This document shows, piece by piece, positions 16,767 to 25,328 of a stretch of 64,000 nt of DNA. The stretch is from JAVBSN01 sp031556525. GTDB taxonomy: Bacteria; Bacillota; Clostridia; Lachnospirales; Lachnospiraceae. Numbering within the stretch: position 1 is the first letter of the stretch; each line of letters begins with the position of its first letter. The notes below the pieces were generated by a model. That model did no database searches. It was not told the DNA's origin and saw only the letters and a program-made list of their open reading frames with translations. Location: contig JAVBSS010000019.1 in the NCBI GenBank assembly GCA_031556525.1, positions 44,616 through 108,615 of the forward strand, in the 5' to 3' direction. The position numbers were made by a program, and so were the translations under genes.

Positions 16767-18482
16767 ATGCGTATAGGCGGCGGAAGAAAGAAGATAAGGA
16801 TTGGTGATTTGCTAGTAGCAGCAGGTGCAATCACAGAAGAAGAGTTACAAGAAGCTCTCCAATCTCAGAAAGCAGAGGGTGGAAAGTTAGGTGCTGTTTT
16901 AGTAAAATTGAACCTCATTAGTCAAGAATTACTTAATGCAACACTTACACAACAATTGGGCATTGATTATATAGAACTTAAGAGTTGTAAATTAGAAGAA
17001 GAAGTTTTAAGAATAATACCTGAGAATATCTCTATGAAACATAGAGTAATACCTATAGAATTTGACGAGATGAACCCTAATATACTTAAGGTTGCAATGT
17101 CTGATCCGATGGATATTATTGCGATTGACGATTTATCAATTATCACAGGTATGCAGATAGAACCATTGCTTACTAATGATGATGAGATTAGTGAAGCAAT
17201 TGGTAAGTATTATGGTAACCAACAAGCGATGGAGGCAGCTGAGCAATATAGACTAGAGAGAGAGTCTGATATGCTTAGTGAATCTGAAGAGAATGAGATG
17301 AATGAAGATATCAACAATTCTCCTATCGTATTATTGGTTAAGCAGATATTGGAAGGCGGCGTAAGACAGAGGGCTTCCGATATTCATATTGAACCATTAG
17401 AGATGAGCGTACGTGTTAGATACCGTATTGATGGTGCATTAAAACAAGTTATGACATATGATTACAGTTTATTATCAGCTATATCAGCTCGTATCAAGAT
17501 TATTGGTGGAATGGATATTTCAGAGAAGAGAAAGCCACAAGATGGTCGTATATCTATTATGGTAGATAGAAAAGAATTTGATGTCCGTGTATCTATGCTT
17601 CCAACAGTATATGGAGAGAAGACGGTTATGCGTCTTACATCCAAAGAAGGACTTACAAAGCCTAAGAGTGCATTAGGACTTGGACCAGAAGAACTTAAAG
17701 CATTTGATGCTATACTTACTAATCCACATGGAATTATACTTGTTACAGGGCCTACAGGTTCTGGTAAGTCAACAACTCTATACACATCACTTAGCGAACT
17801 TAACAGTGAAGATGTTAATATTATAACAGTAGAGGATCCGGTAGAGGCGAATATTGACGGTATTAATCAGGTTCAAGTTAATGTTAAAGCAGATATGACA
17901 TTTGCAGCAGCACTTAGATCTATACTTCGTCAAGATCCAGATATTATTATGATTGGTGAGATTCGTGATGGTGAGACTGCACAGATTGCAGTTAAAGCCG
18001 CTATCACAGGTCACTTGGTTGTATCTACACTTCATACTAACTCGGCAGCTAGTACAGTTACTCGTCTAATAGATATGGGTATTGAACCTTATGTTGTTGG
18101 TGATGCGTTGGTTGGTGTAATAGCTCAACGTCTTGTAAGAAGATTATGTACTTGTAAGCAACCTAGATATGCCGAAGATTATGAGAAGACGGCATTGAAT
18201 GTTCCAGAAGCTGAAGAGATAGTTATATACGAACCACACGGTTGTGCTATTTGTGGAGAAACAGGTTATATTGGACGTATCGGTGTATACGAGATAATGG
18301 CGGTATCAAGAAGTTTGCAAGCTGTTATCAGTGAGGGAGCTACGGCAGATAAGATAGAGAAACAAGCGCTAGATGAAGGAATGTTAACATTGAAGCTTGG
18401 TGCTAGTAAATTAGTATTACAAGGAATAACATCTCTTAATGAAATGAAGAAGATTGTATATGAAGCAGGAGATGAATATTAG
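16767..18482 (+). CDS. pilB: Type IV pilus extension ATPase PilB with MshEN domain
   Basis: PilB powers pilus extension at the inner face of the membrane. The 571-aa protein has an N-terminal MshEN domain with two tandem repeats (residues about 11-34 and 40-65; RIGDLLVAAG and KLGAVLVKLN). The ATPase core follows, with Walker A GPTGSGKST at 328-336 and Walker B IIMIGEIRD near 393-401, then a zinc motif formed by C461, C463, C493 and C496. MshEN domains bind cyclic di-GMP in other bacteria; the first repeat fits that motif closely. It heads the pilB-pilT pair. Confidence 0.93.
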   Translation: MRIGGGRKKIRIGDLLVAAGAITEEELQEALQSQKAEGGKLGAVLVKLNLISQELLNATLTQQLGIDYIELKSCKLEEEVLRIIPENISMKHRVIPIEFDEMNPNILKVAMSDPMDIIAIDDLSIITGMQIEPLLTNDDEISEAIGKYYGNQQAMEAAEQYRLERESDMLSESEENEMNEDINNSPIVLLVKQILEGGVRQRASDIHIEPLEMSVRVRYRIDGALKQVMTYDYSLLSAISARIKIIGGMDISEKRKPQDGRISIMVDRKEFDVRVSMLPTVYGEKTVMRLTSKEGLTKPKSALGLGPEELKAFDAILTNPHGIILVTGPTGSGKSTTLYTSLSELNSEDVNIITVEDPVEANIDGINQVQVNVKADMTFAAALRSILRQDPDIIMIGEIRDGETAQIAVKAAITGHLVVSTLHTNSAASTVTRLIDMGIEPYVVGDALVGVIAQRLVRRLCTCKQPRYAEDYEKTALNVPEAEEIVIYEPHGCAICGETGYIGRIGVYEIMAVSRSLQAVISEGATADKIEKQALDEGMLTLKLGASKLVLQGITSLNEMKKIVYEAGDEY

Positions 18483-18514
18483 AATAGAAGTTATAATAGA
18501 AAGGACGAAAACAT

Positions 18515-19567
18515 ATGCTTGACATGAAAGAATTACTTGCATTTGCAGTTGAACGAAATGTATCCGATGTTCATATTGCAGTTGGTATACCACCAAAATT
18601 CAGAGTTAATGGTAAGTTAACAGATGTAGACATGCCACCACTTACTCAACAGGAGGCAGCGGAAGCTCTAGGATCTACAATGAATGATAGACATAAGGCT
18701 ATACTTAAAGAAAGAGGAGAAGTGGATTTCTCATTTGCATCAGAAGAGACTGGACGTTTCCGTGTTAATGTATACATGGATAGAGGAAGTATGGCAGGTG
18801 CTTATAGAAAGATTGATACCGAGATACCGAGACCGGATATGTTAGGTATTCCACAACCAGTAGTTGAGCTTTATAAGAGAAAGAGAGGATTAGTTGTAGT
18901 AACTGGACCTACAGGTTCTGGTAAATCAACAACTCTAGCATCTATTATTAATAAGGCTAATGAGAATCTAACAGATCATATAATTACACTAGAAGATCCG
19001 ATAGAGTATGTGCATAAGCACAAGAAATCAGTAGTTAATCAACGTGAGATAGGTATGGATACATTAAGTTATAATAATGCACTTCGTGCAGCACTTCGTG
19101 AAGATCCAGATATCATTCTTGTTGGAGAGATGCGTGACCTTGAGACTATATCTATTGCCATAACAGCGGCAGAGACTGGTCACTTGGTATTTTCAACACT
19201 ACATACAATTGGCGCAGCGAGTACAATCGACCGTATAATCGACGTATTCCCACCGCATCAACAACAACAGACTCGTATCCAGTTATCTATGGTATTAGAA
19301 GGTGTTATATCACAACAACTATTACCAGCAGAAGACGGAAGAGGACGTGTTGCAGGATTCGAAGTAATGCTTGCAAGTCCGGCTATTAGAAGTTTGATTC
19401 GTGATGCAAAGACTCATCAGATTCAATCAACTATACAGACAAGTAGACAACAAGGAATGGTAACAATGGATGATTACTTATATGACCTATATAGAGAGGG
19501 CGCTATAAGTAGAGAGAATTGTCTAATATACTCTCAAGATCAGATGGCAATGAAGAAGAAGATGTAG
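18515..19567 (+). CDS. pilT: Type IV pilus retraction ATPase PilT
   Basis: PilT drives pilus disassembly and twitching. The 350-aa protein has Walker A GPTGSGKST at 131-139, a Walker B near DIILVGEMRD, the HIS-box region (TGHLVFSTLHT) and the C-terminal AIRSLIRD motif, equivalent to the AIRNLIRE signature of retraction ATPases. That motif separates it from PilB. It follows pilB by 32 bases, with AAGGAC before the ATG. Confidence 0.93.
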   Translation: MLDMKELLAFAVERNVSDVHIAVGIPPKFRVNGKLTDVDMPPLTQQEAAEALGSTMNDRHKAILKERGEVDFSFASEETGRFRVNVYMDRGSMAGAYRKIDTEIPRPDMLGIPQPVVELYKRKRGLVVVTGPTGSGKSTTLASIINKANENLTDHIITLEDPIEYVHKHKKSVVNQREIGMDTLSYNNALRAALREDPDIILVGEMRDLETISIAITAAETGHLVFSTLHTIGAASTIDRIIDVFPPHQQQQTRIQLSMVLEGVISQQLLPAEDGRGRVAGFEVMLASPAIRSLIRDAKTHQIQSTIQTSRQQGMVTMDDYLYDLYREGAISRENCLIYSQDQMAMKKKM

Positions 19568-19613
19568 TTCTTTGTGCAATATGACGAAAAAATCAAAAGA
19601 TATTATTTAAATG

Positions 19614-19642
19614 TTGCAAATGTAACTAAAATATTGTAGTAT
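19614..19642 (+). promoter_or_regulatory. Sigma-A-type promoter upstream of pilC
   Basis: TTGCAA at 19614-19619 and TAGTAT at 19637-19642 have 17-base spacing. The predicted leader is about 105 bases and contains a 7-bp hairpin (TTCACAA/TTGTGAA at 19673-19689). It does not resemble the cyclic-di-GMP riboswitch cores I know. Confidence 0.5.
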
Positions 19643-19752
19643 TGTAAATAGATACAATTTGTTAACGGTTTGTTCACAAATATTGTGAATCGAGAGGGAA
19701 TTGTAGAAGATTACATGATGAATTATTAAGAATGTGAGTCGGAGGAATAACT

Positions 19753-20970
19753 ATGGCAATGTATAGCTATAAGGTTCTTGACAAAGATGGCAAGACCAAG
19801 AAAGGTTCGATAGAAGCTAATTCACAAGATAAGGCTTCGGACAAATTAAAAGCTGAAGGATATACGATAGTAAAGCTTGATGAACAAGGCGCGCTAGATA
19901 AAGATATTAATATTAATTTAGGCGGAAGTAAGGTTAAGAGTAGAGATTTATCAGTATTTTGTAAGCAATTCGTAAGTGTTCTTAATGCTGGTGTTACTAT
20001 TATAATGGCGTTGGATATGCTTTCAGAGCAGATGCCTAATAAGAACTTACAGAGAGCTCTTAAGGAAACACAAGCATTTGTAGAGAAGGGTGGAACATTA
20101 GCAGATGGATTTAAGCTTAATCCTAAGATATTCCCACCAATATTAATTAACATGGTAGCTGCTGGTGAAGCTTCAGGTAGTATGGAGGTTGCATTCGAGA
20201 GGTTATCAACTCATTTTGAGAAGGATGCTGCACTTAAAGGTAAGATTAAGGGAGCACTTACATATCCTATAATGGTATGTATAGTTGCAGTATTGGTAGT
20301 AATAGTTATGATGGTTGTTGTTATCCCGACTTTTGCAGATATGTTCAATGATATGGGAATGGAATTACCGTTGGCAACTAGAATAATGATAGCAATAAGT
20401 AATTTCTTGCTTTCTAAGGGTTGGTTGGCTGCTATTGTTGTAGCAGGTGCAGCGTTTGGAATTTATACATTCAAGAATACAACAGCAGGAGATCAGTTCT
20501 TCTCAACTGTAGCTGTTAAGATGCCTATGTTTGGAAATCTTACAGTTCAGTCTTGTGCAGCTAGATTTGCAAGAACGTTAAGTACGCTTATGGCAGCTGG
20601 TATACCACTTCTTGATGCTATAGAACAAGTAGCTAAGATGATGGGTAATAAGTTGTTTTTAGATGGACTTATGGATGCTAAGGTTCAAGTATCCAAAGGT
20701 ATGCCACTTTCAAAACCACTTAGAGAGATGGAATTATTTCCACCTATGCTTGTGCAGATGGTTAAGATTGGTGAAGAGACAGGTAATATTGAAGCCATGA
20801 TGGAGAAGGTTGCTGATTATTATGATGATGAGGTTGATTTGGCTACATCACAACTTACAGCAATGATGGAACCGTTAACTATGGTTGTTCTAGCAGTAGT
20901 AGTAGGTGGTATTGTTGCTGCGATTTACGGACCGATGTTATCTATGTACGATGGTATTGACAACATGTAA
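19753..20970 (+). CDS. pilC: Type IV pilus inner-membrane platform protein PilC
   Basis: The 405-aa GspF/PilC-family protein is the membrane platform on which the ATPases act. It carries two T2SSF domains, including FCKQFVSVLNAGV and its repeat FARTLSTLMAAGIPL, and about three membrane segments (near 176-200, 220-245 and 370-395). GGAGG precedes the ATG by 7 bases. The stop codon lies inside a long hairpin that begins the pilC-pilin gap. Confidence 0.93.
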   Translation: MAMYSYKVLDKDGKTKKGSIEANSQDKASDKLKAEGYTIVKLDEQGALDKDININLGGSKVKSRDLSVFCKQFVSVLNAGVTIIMALDMLSEQMPNKNLQRALKETQAFVEKGGTLADGFKLNPKIFPPILINMVAAGEASGSMEVAFERLSTHFEKDAALKGKIKGALTYPIMVCIVAVLVVIVMMVVVIPTFADMFNDMGMELPLATRIMIAISNFLLSKGWLAAIVVAGAAFGIYTFKNTTAGDQFFSTVAVKMPMFGNLTVQSCAARFARTLSTLMAAGIPLLDAIEQVAKMMGNKLFLDGLMDAKVQVSKGMPLSKPLREMELFPPMLVQMVKIGEETGNIEAMMEKVADYYDDEVDLATSQLTAMMEPLTMVVLAVVVGGIVAAIYGPMLSMYDGIDNM

Positions 20971-21012
20971 TACAACATTTTCACTTGCTCGCAAGTGTGA
21001 AAATGTGTATTA
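20968..21012 (+). other. Long RNA hairpin at the end of pilC
   Basis: TAATAC at 20968-20973 pairs with GTATTA at 21007-21012, continuing with a ten-base stem (20975-20984 with 20997-21006) and an inner TTGC/GCAA. It includes the pilC stop codon. No T-run follows, so it looks like a processing or stability element rather than a terminator. Confidence 0.7.
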
Positions 21013-21015
21013 CAA

Positions 21016-21075
21016 CTATAAATACGAAGTGTTTATAGTATGTAACAGTAAGTATGAAGTACTTATTGTATGTAA
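21016..21075 (+). repeat. Tandem 30-base hairpin repeats upstream of the pilin gene
   Basis: Two adjacent 30-base units (21016-21045 and 21046-21075) each fold into a 10-bp stem with a GAA loop, followed by the same TATGTAA. The stems differ in sequence but keep pairing through compensatory changes (for example T-A to A-T and A-T to G-C). That argues for a selected RNA structure. Confidence 0.75.
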
Positions 21076-21079
21076 CTAG

Positions 21080-21113
21080 ATTATTGCTGCTGAGTAGATA
21101 CAGCAGTTGTAAT
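21080..21113 (+). other. Third-type hairpin upstream of the pilin gene
   Basis: CTGCTG at 21087-21092 pairs with CAGCAG at 21101-21106. The stem extends outward with one mismatch to 21080/21113. A T-run begins 7 bases later (21120-21125), so weak attenuation is possible. Confidence 0.5.
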
Positions 21114-21148
21114 ATATAATTTTTTATATAAGAAAAGGAGAATGAATT

Positions 21149-21604
21149 ATGAAAAAAACAAACAAAGGTTTCTCAATGGTTGAGCTTATAATCGTTATCG
21201 CGATTATGGCTATCTTAGCAGGTGCTATCGCTCCAGCTCTAATTAAGTACATCAACAAGTCAAGATTAAGTTCTGACGTAAGTAATGCACAAACAATTGC
21301 ATCAGCAATCACTTCAGCTTTAGCTGATGAGGATGGTTTCCAAGCTGCACCAACTGTTGATACTGCAACAGCATTATCTGAAATTGGTGGAGATCAAGCA
21401 TTCCAAGATGCTTTAACTGAGGCATTATCATCATGGTCTACTATGCAAATCAAATCTAAAAAAGATGCTGATGGTGAAGAGATTGGTGATACTAATTACT
21501 ATGTAACAATTAACCCAGCTACAAGTACAGTAGAAGTTTTTGTTGGTCCGGATCTTATGGCATACCCTGTTGTTGATCCTAAGTTAGAAAAGGCTTCAAA
21601 CTAA
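21149..21604 (+). CDS. pilA: Major type IV pilin
   Basis: This is the 151-aa main pilus subunit. A short positive leader (MKKTNKG) is followed by FSMVELIIVIAIMAILAGAIAP, so cleavage falls after G7 and Glu5 of the mature protein is kept. The hydrophobic helix leads into an alpha-1 spine and a small globular domain rich in alanine, threonine and aspartate, with no cysteines and thus no disulfide loop. GGAG precedes the ATG. Strong hairpins on both sides suggest that its mRNA is separately processed and abundant. Confidence 0.92.
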   Translation: MKKTNKGFSMVELIIVIAIMAILAGAIAPALIKYINKSRLSSDVSNAQTIASAITSALADEDGFQAAPTVDTATALSEIGGDQAFQDALTEALSSWSTMQIKSKKDADGEEIGDTNYYVTINPATSTVEVFVGPDLMAYPVVDPKLEKASN

Positions 21605-21618
21605 TAAGTAACACAATA

Positions 21619-21651
21619 ACACATACTACGCAAATTATGCGTAGTATGTGT
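21619..21651 (+). other. 14-bp hairpin after the pilin gene
   Basis: ACACATACTACGCA at 21619-21632 pairs perfectly with 21638-21651, loop of five bases. No T-run follows, so it may protect the pilin mRNA 3' end or partly reduce read-through into pilD rather than terminate fully. Confidence 0.6.
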
Positions 21652-21676
21652 ATATCTACGTAAGGCAGGATATGAT

Positions 21677-22498
21677 ATGGATATATGGATTATTGTGATG
21701 TTTTTCATTGCAGGATTGATAATTGCAATTCCAATGATGGGTATATATTCACTGGTTGATTTTATAAAGATTATGGAAGAAGAGAGTGAGAAGTGTAAGC
21801 AATGTGATTCGTGCAGAGATTGTGTTGCTAATAAGAATATACCTATAATGAATTCGAAATGGCTATTTGAATTCACGTTACTAAGTTACATATTTATTAA
21901 AAACAAATGCAAATATATATCTAAGATTTTTAAGAAGAGAACACTGGTTTTTATGTGTTTTAATGGTATATTGTATGCATTTATTTATTGTATGTGTGGA
22001 ATTACAATAAGTACATTCGTATATTGTCTGTGTACAACTATACTTATACACATAAGTGTAATAGACTGGAATACACAATATATTCCGGTTGAATATAATA
22101 TAATGATTTTAATTTTAGGACTAATTAATTTATTTTGTAATATTGATAAATTGTTAGAATATATAATTGGTCTTTTTGCAGTCAGCGGTTTTTTATTACT
22201 AGTCAATTTTGTAGGAAGTAAGGTTACAGAATATGATGGTGTTATAGGAGGCGGCGACATCAAATTAATGGCAGCGGCTGGCTTACTGTTAGGCTGGAAA
22301 CTTAATTTATTAGCATTAATGATAGGGTGCGTACTAGGTGCGATTATTCATCTTATTATTATGGCAATTAAAAAAGGCAATCACGTATTGGCTTTTGGTC
22401 CATATCTATCTATGGGCATATTTATAGCAATGATATGGGGACAATGGCTTGTAAGCTGGTACCTATCAATGGCAGGCTTAGATAAGCTTGTATATTAA
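21677..22498 (+). CDS. pilD: Prepilin peptidase PilD (A24 family)
   Basis: PilD cleaves prepilin leaders at the membrane and usually methylates the new N-terminus. The 273-aa protein has several membrane segments and both catalytic aspartates: D130 in VIDWNTQYIP and D194 in GGGDIKLMAA. The N-terminal cytoplasmic loop carries four closely spaced cysteines (C40, C43, C46, C49) instead of the classical pair of CxxC motifs. Methyltransferase activity is therefore uncertain. It serves the pilin and minor pilins of this locus. Confidence 0.9.
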   Translation: MDIWIIVMFFIAGLIIAIPMMGIYSLVDFIKIMEEESEKCKQCDSCRDCVANKNIPIMNSKWLFEFTLLSYIFIKNKCKYISKIFKKRTLVFMCFNGILYAFIYCMCGITISTFVYCLCTTILIHISVIDWNTQYIPVEYNIMILILGLINLFCNIDKLLEYIIGLFAVSGFLLLVNFVGSKVTEYDGVIGGGDIKLMAAAGLLLGWKLNLLALMIGCVLGAIIHLIIMAIKKGNHVLAFGPYLSMGIFIAMIWGQWLVSWYLSMAGLDKLVY

Positions 22499-22526
22499 AC
22501 TACTGATTAGCGAGGGAGGCTATAAT

Positions 22527-24146
22527 ATGGCGAAAAGTAATAAAGTCTTAACTATAGACATTACTAACGAAAGTATTACTATTATTGAAGCAACAGCTTC
22601 AGCAAAGAAACAAACATCAATTCATAATGCACTTATCTTCGAGACACCAGAAGAATCATACGAAGATGGTCAGATTCGAGACAAAGAGAAGATAGCAGGA
22701 GCTATTAGAGAACAATTAAGTGCCAATGGCATAACTAATAAGAATGTAATATTCATTCTTACTTCAACAAAGGCTGTTAATAGAGAGGTTCTTATACCTT
22801 TCGTAAAAGACAGTAAAATCAAAGGAATAATAAATGCGAATTCTTCAGAGTATTTCCCTGTTAATATAGAGGATTATGTAGTATCGCATTCAGTACTAGA
22901 GACGGTTGTAGCAGAAGATAAGACAAAGCAATTAAGAGTGTTAGCAGTAGCAGCACCACTTGCTATGGTTAAATCATACTATGACTTAGCATCAATGATA
23001 GGTCTTACTGTTCAAGCAATTGATTATATTGGTAACTCAATGCTTCAACTTATTAAGACACAGACAAGTACTAATACGACTACTATGGTTATCCAGTTAG
23101 GTAGTGAGTCAACAGTATTAAATATTGTAAAAGGTGACACGCTATTGTTACAAAGAACAGTACCATATGGTACTAGTGCCGTAGTTACAGAGATTATGGA
23201 TGAGAAGGGTGTTGATGCAACAACAGCTATGACACTTCTTCAAAATGAAAGATTAATAACAGTAGATTTCGATGATAATGCAGCAACAGGAGCATTTAGA
23301 TATCTTATTAATAATATTGGTAGAGTAATGGATTACTATGCATCAAAGAATCCAGATAAGCCAATTGATGATGTATTTTTAACTGGTGATGGCGCCCTTA
23401 TTCGTGGTATTGATGGTTTGTTCAAGATACAACTTAATATATCAACTAGAATAATGGATAGTCTATATAACATTAAGTTTGATCCTAAGATTAACCTTAA
23501 GATATATAATCCAGTATATTTAATAGCACCAATCGGTGCAGCATTAGCACCAATGAATTTTGTACCAAGTGATGTAAGTAAGACTGTAGATAGAAAAGGT
23601 CAATCGCAGGTTGCGCTTGTAGGATGTATACTGTTAATAGTAGTATCACTAGCAGGAATTGGTATAAGTATGGTTGCCAAGAGTAATGCACAGAAAGAAA
23701 AAGATGTAGTTACTAATAAGATTAATTCAATCAAAGATATTGAAGATATAATTGCAAAGTATGATCAAGCAGAGGCTACTTTATCAGATGCTAACGCTAT
23801 GTATAATGGAACAATGATTCTTAATGAGAACATGAAACAATTCATTGATAATTTAGAGAAGGTTACACCTAGTGATATTGCTATGAGAACATTTGAGTCT
23901 AATTCAAATGGAGTTAAAATATCAGCAGAATCTCAAACATATGATTCGATTGGAAGATACATAGTTGAACTTAGAAAGATAGATTGTATTGATAATGCAT
24001 TTATCATGAACTTAGACGAAGAGAAAGATGATAAGACTGGTAGTGTAGTATACAAATTCAATATTACATGTACATATGTTGATCAGAATGTAGAAGAAGT
24101 AGTAGAAGAGGCTGATGGTGCTATTGATACTACAGAAGCTGAATAG
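22527..24146 (+). CDS. PilM-PilN fusion protein
   Basis: The ATG at 22527 is chosen behind GAGGGAGG. The 539-aa protein starts with a PilM-like actin-fold ATPase (residues about 1-345; KVLTIDITNESITII, and DVFLTGDGALIRGIDGLF). It then has a membrane segment at about 361-384 and a PilN-like coiled-coil plus ferredoxin-like domain to the C-terminus. In most bacteria these are separate proteins, PilM cytoplasmic and PilN membrane-bound, tied by the PilN N-terminal peptide. Fusion fixes them one to one. pilO follows 15 bases later. Confidence 0.8.
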   Translation: MAKSNKVLTIDITNESITIIEATASAKKQTSIHNALIFETPEESYEDGQIRDKEKIAGAIREQLSANGITNKNVIFILTSTKAVNREVLIPFVKDSKIKGIINANSSEYFPVNIEDYVVSHSVLETVVAEDKTKQLRVLAVAAPLAMVKSYYDLASMIGLTVQAIDYIGNSMLQLIKTQTSTNTTTMVIQLGSESTVLNIVKGDTLLLQRTVPYGTSAVVTEIMDEKGVDATTAMTLLQNERLITVDFDDNAATGAFRYLINNIGRVMDYYASKNPDKPIDDVFLTGDGALIRGIDGLFKIQLNISTRIMDSLYNIKFDPKINLKIYNPVYLIAPIGAALAPMNFVPSDVSKTVDRKGQSQVALVGCILLIVVSLAGIGISMVAKSNAQKEKDVVTNKINSIKDIEDIIAKYDQAEATLSDANAMYNGTMILNENMKQFIDNLEKVTPSDIAMRTFESNSNGVKISAESQTYDSIGRYIVELRKIDCIDNAFIMNLDEEKDDKTGSVVYKFNITCTYVDQNVEEVVEEADGAIDTTEAE

Positions 24147-24161
24147 AAGGAGGGAAGAAGT

Positions 24162-25310
24162 ATGAAATTATCAGATGGAACAAAAAGTTTAATATTTATT
24201 ATTGTAGGACTTGTAGCTGCTGCGGCTTCTTATTTCCTTGTTATCAAAGGTAACATTGAAGACACAAGTAATATTACAGTAGAAGTAGAAGCATTGAATC
24301 GTCAGTATGCAGACTTGGTTTCTAAACAAGCAAATAGACAACAATATATAGACGATACAGAAAAATTCCAAGGGGAATATGACGATATACTTGCAAAATT
24401 TCCAGCAACACTTAACCAAGAGAATACAATAGTATTTGTAAAAGAGATACAAGAAAAGCAAGAAGTGCTAATTGATCAAGTTAAGATGGGAATTCCAGAG
24501 CAATATTATGTATTAGGTGCTGGTGTAACAGGAATTGATGGTGCTATTGCAGAGGGAACAGAAGAAACAATAGTTGATAATAATTCATATGTGGCATACA
24601 AAGCAAGTTTTCCAATAGATTATTATTTTGTAGATAATTTTGATGGATTAAAGGAATTTATGGATTATGTAATTAACTATAAGTATAGAGCATCTATTGA
24701 TTCTATGAAAATAACTTACAATGCAGATGACAAAGAATACAAAGGTGATTTTGTAATAACTTTCTATGCAGTATATGGAGATAGACCAGATCTAGATGTT
24801 AAAGAATTTGAAGATATTAAAGTTGGAGTGGATAACCTATTTTCACCAGGTGGTAGTGGTCAATCTACAGGAAGTAAGTTAAGTTTATTTGATGAGAATA
24901 GTGGTGCTGCAATAGAGACAGAATATAATTATTTTGTAAGAATTAATCCAACTACTAGTGATATTGCAGGAAAATTAGTAGGTATGGGTGGTACTAACAA
25001 GGCAGGTAATGATATAAGTAGTGACGAGAACAAATCAGAGAAGATTACTTTTGAATTTGTTGAGTCAGGAGATAAGAGATACTTAACATATAGTATAGGT
25101 GATGAGAGCAAAGAAGTTGAAGTTACTTCTGCTGATTATGCTACTATATTAATTCAATCAAGCGATATTAAAGATGATGCAGATAAGAACGCTGCAGTAA
25201 TTACAATTAATAATGCTATGGGAATTCCAGTATATGTTAAGGTTGTAGGAGATGATACTGCTTCTAGAGTTAAGATTTCAAAGAGCGGTTCTGTAAAGGT
25301 ATACCAATAG
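24162..25310 (+). CDS. pilO: PilO-like pilus assembly protein
   Basis: The 382-aa protein has a short cytoplasmic N-terminus, one membrane segment (about 9-28), a coiled-coil stretch (near 35-75) and a PilO-like extracytoplasmic domain. It is longer than typical PilO (about 200 aa): a C-terminal extension from about residue 225 adds a separate beta-rich module with a GGSGQSTGS linker. PilO pairs with PilN to connect the ATPase platform with the pilus base, which fits the gene order. Confidence 0.75.
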   Translation: MKLSDGTKSLIFIIVGLVAAAASYFLVIKGNIEDTSNITVEVEALNRQYADLVSKQANRQQYIDDTEKFQGEYDDILAKFPATLNQENTIVFVKEIQEKQEVLIDQVKMGIPEQYYVLGAGVTGIDGAIAEGTEETIVDNNSYVAYKASFPIDYYFVDNFDGLKEFMDYVINYKYRASIDSMKITYNADDKEYKGDFVITFYAVYGDRPDLDVKEFEDIKVGVDNLFSPGGSGQSTGSKLSLFDENSGAAIETEYNYFVRINPTTSDIAGKLVGMGGTNKAGNDISSDENKSEKITFEFVESGDKRYLTYSIGDESKEVEVTSADYATILIQSSDIKDDADKNAAVITINNAMGIPVYVKVVGDDTASRVKISKSGSVKVYQ

Positions 25311-25328
25311 GGATTGGAGTTGTGTCTT

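Noticed and set aside
19643..19752. Possible cyclic-di-GMP riboswitch in the pilC leader
   Set aside because: Only a 7-bp hairpin is seen; the conserved riboswitch core sequences could not be found.
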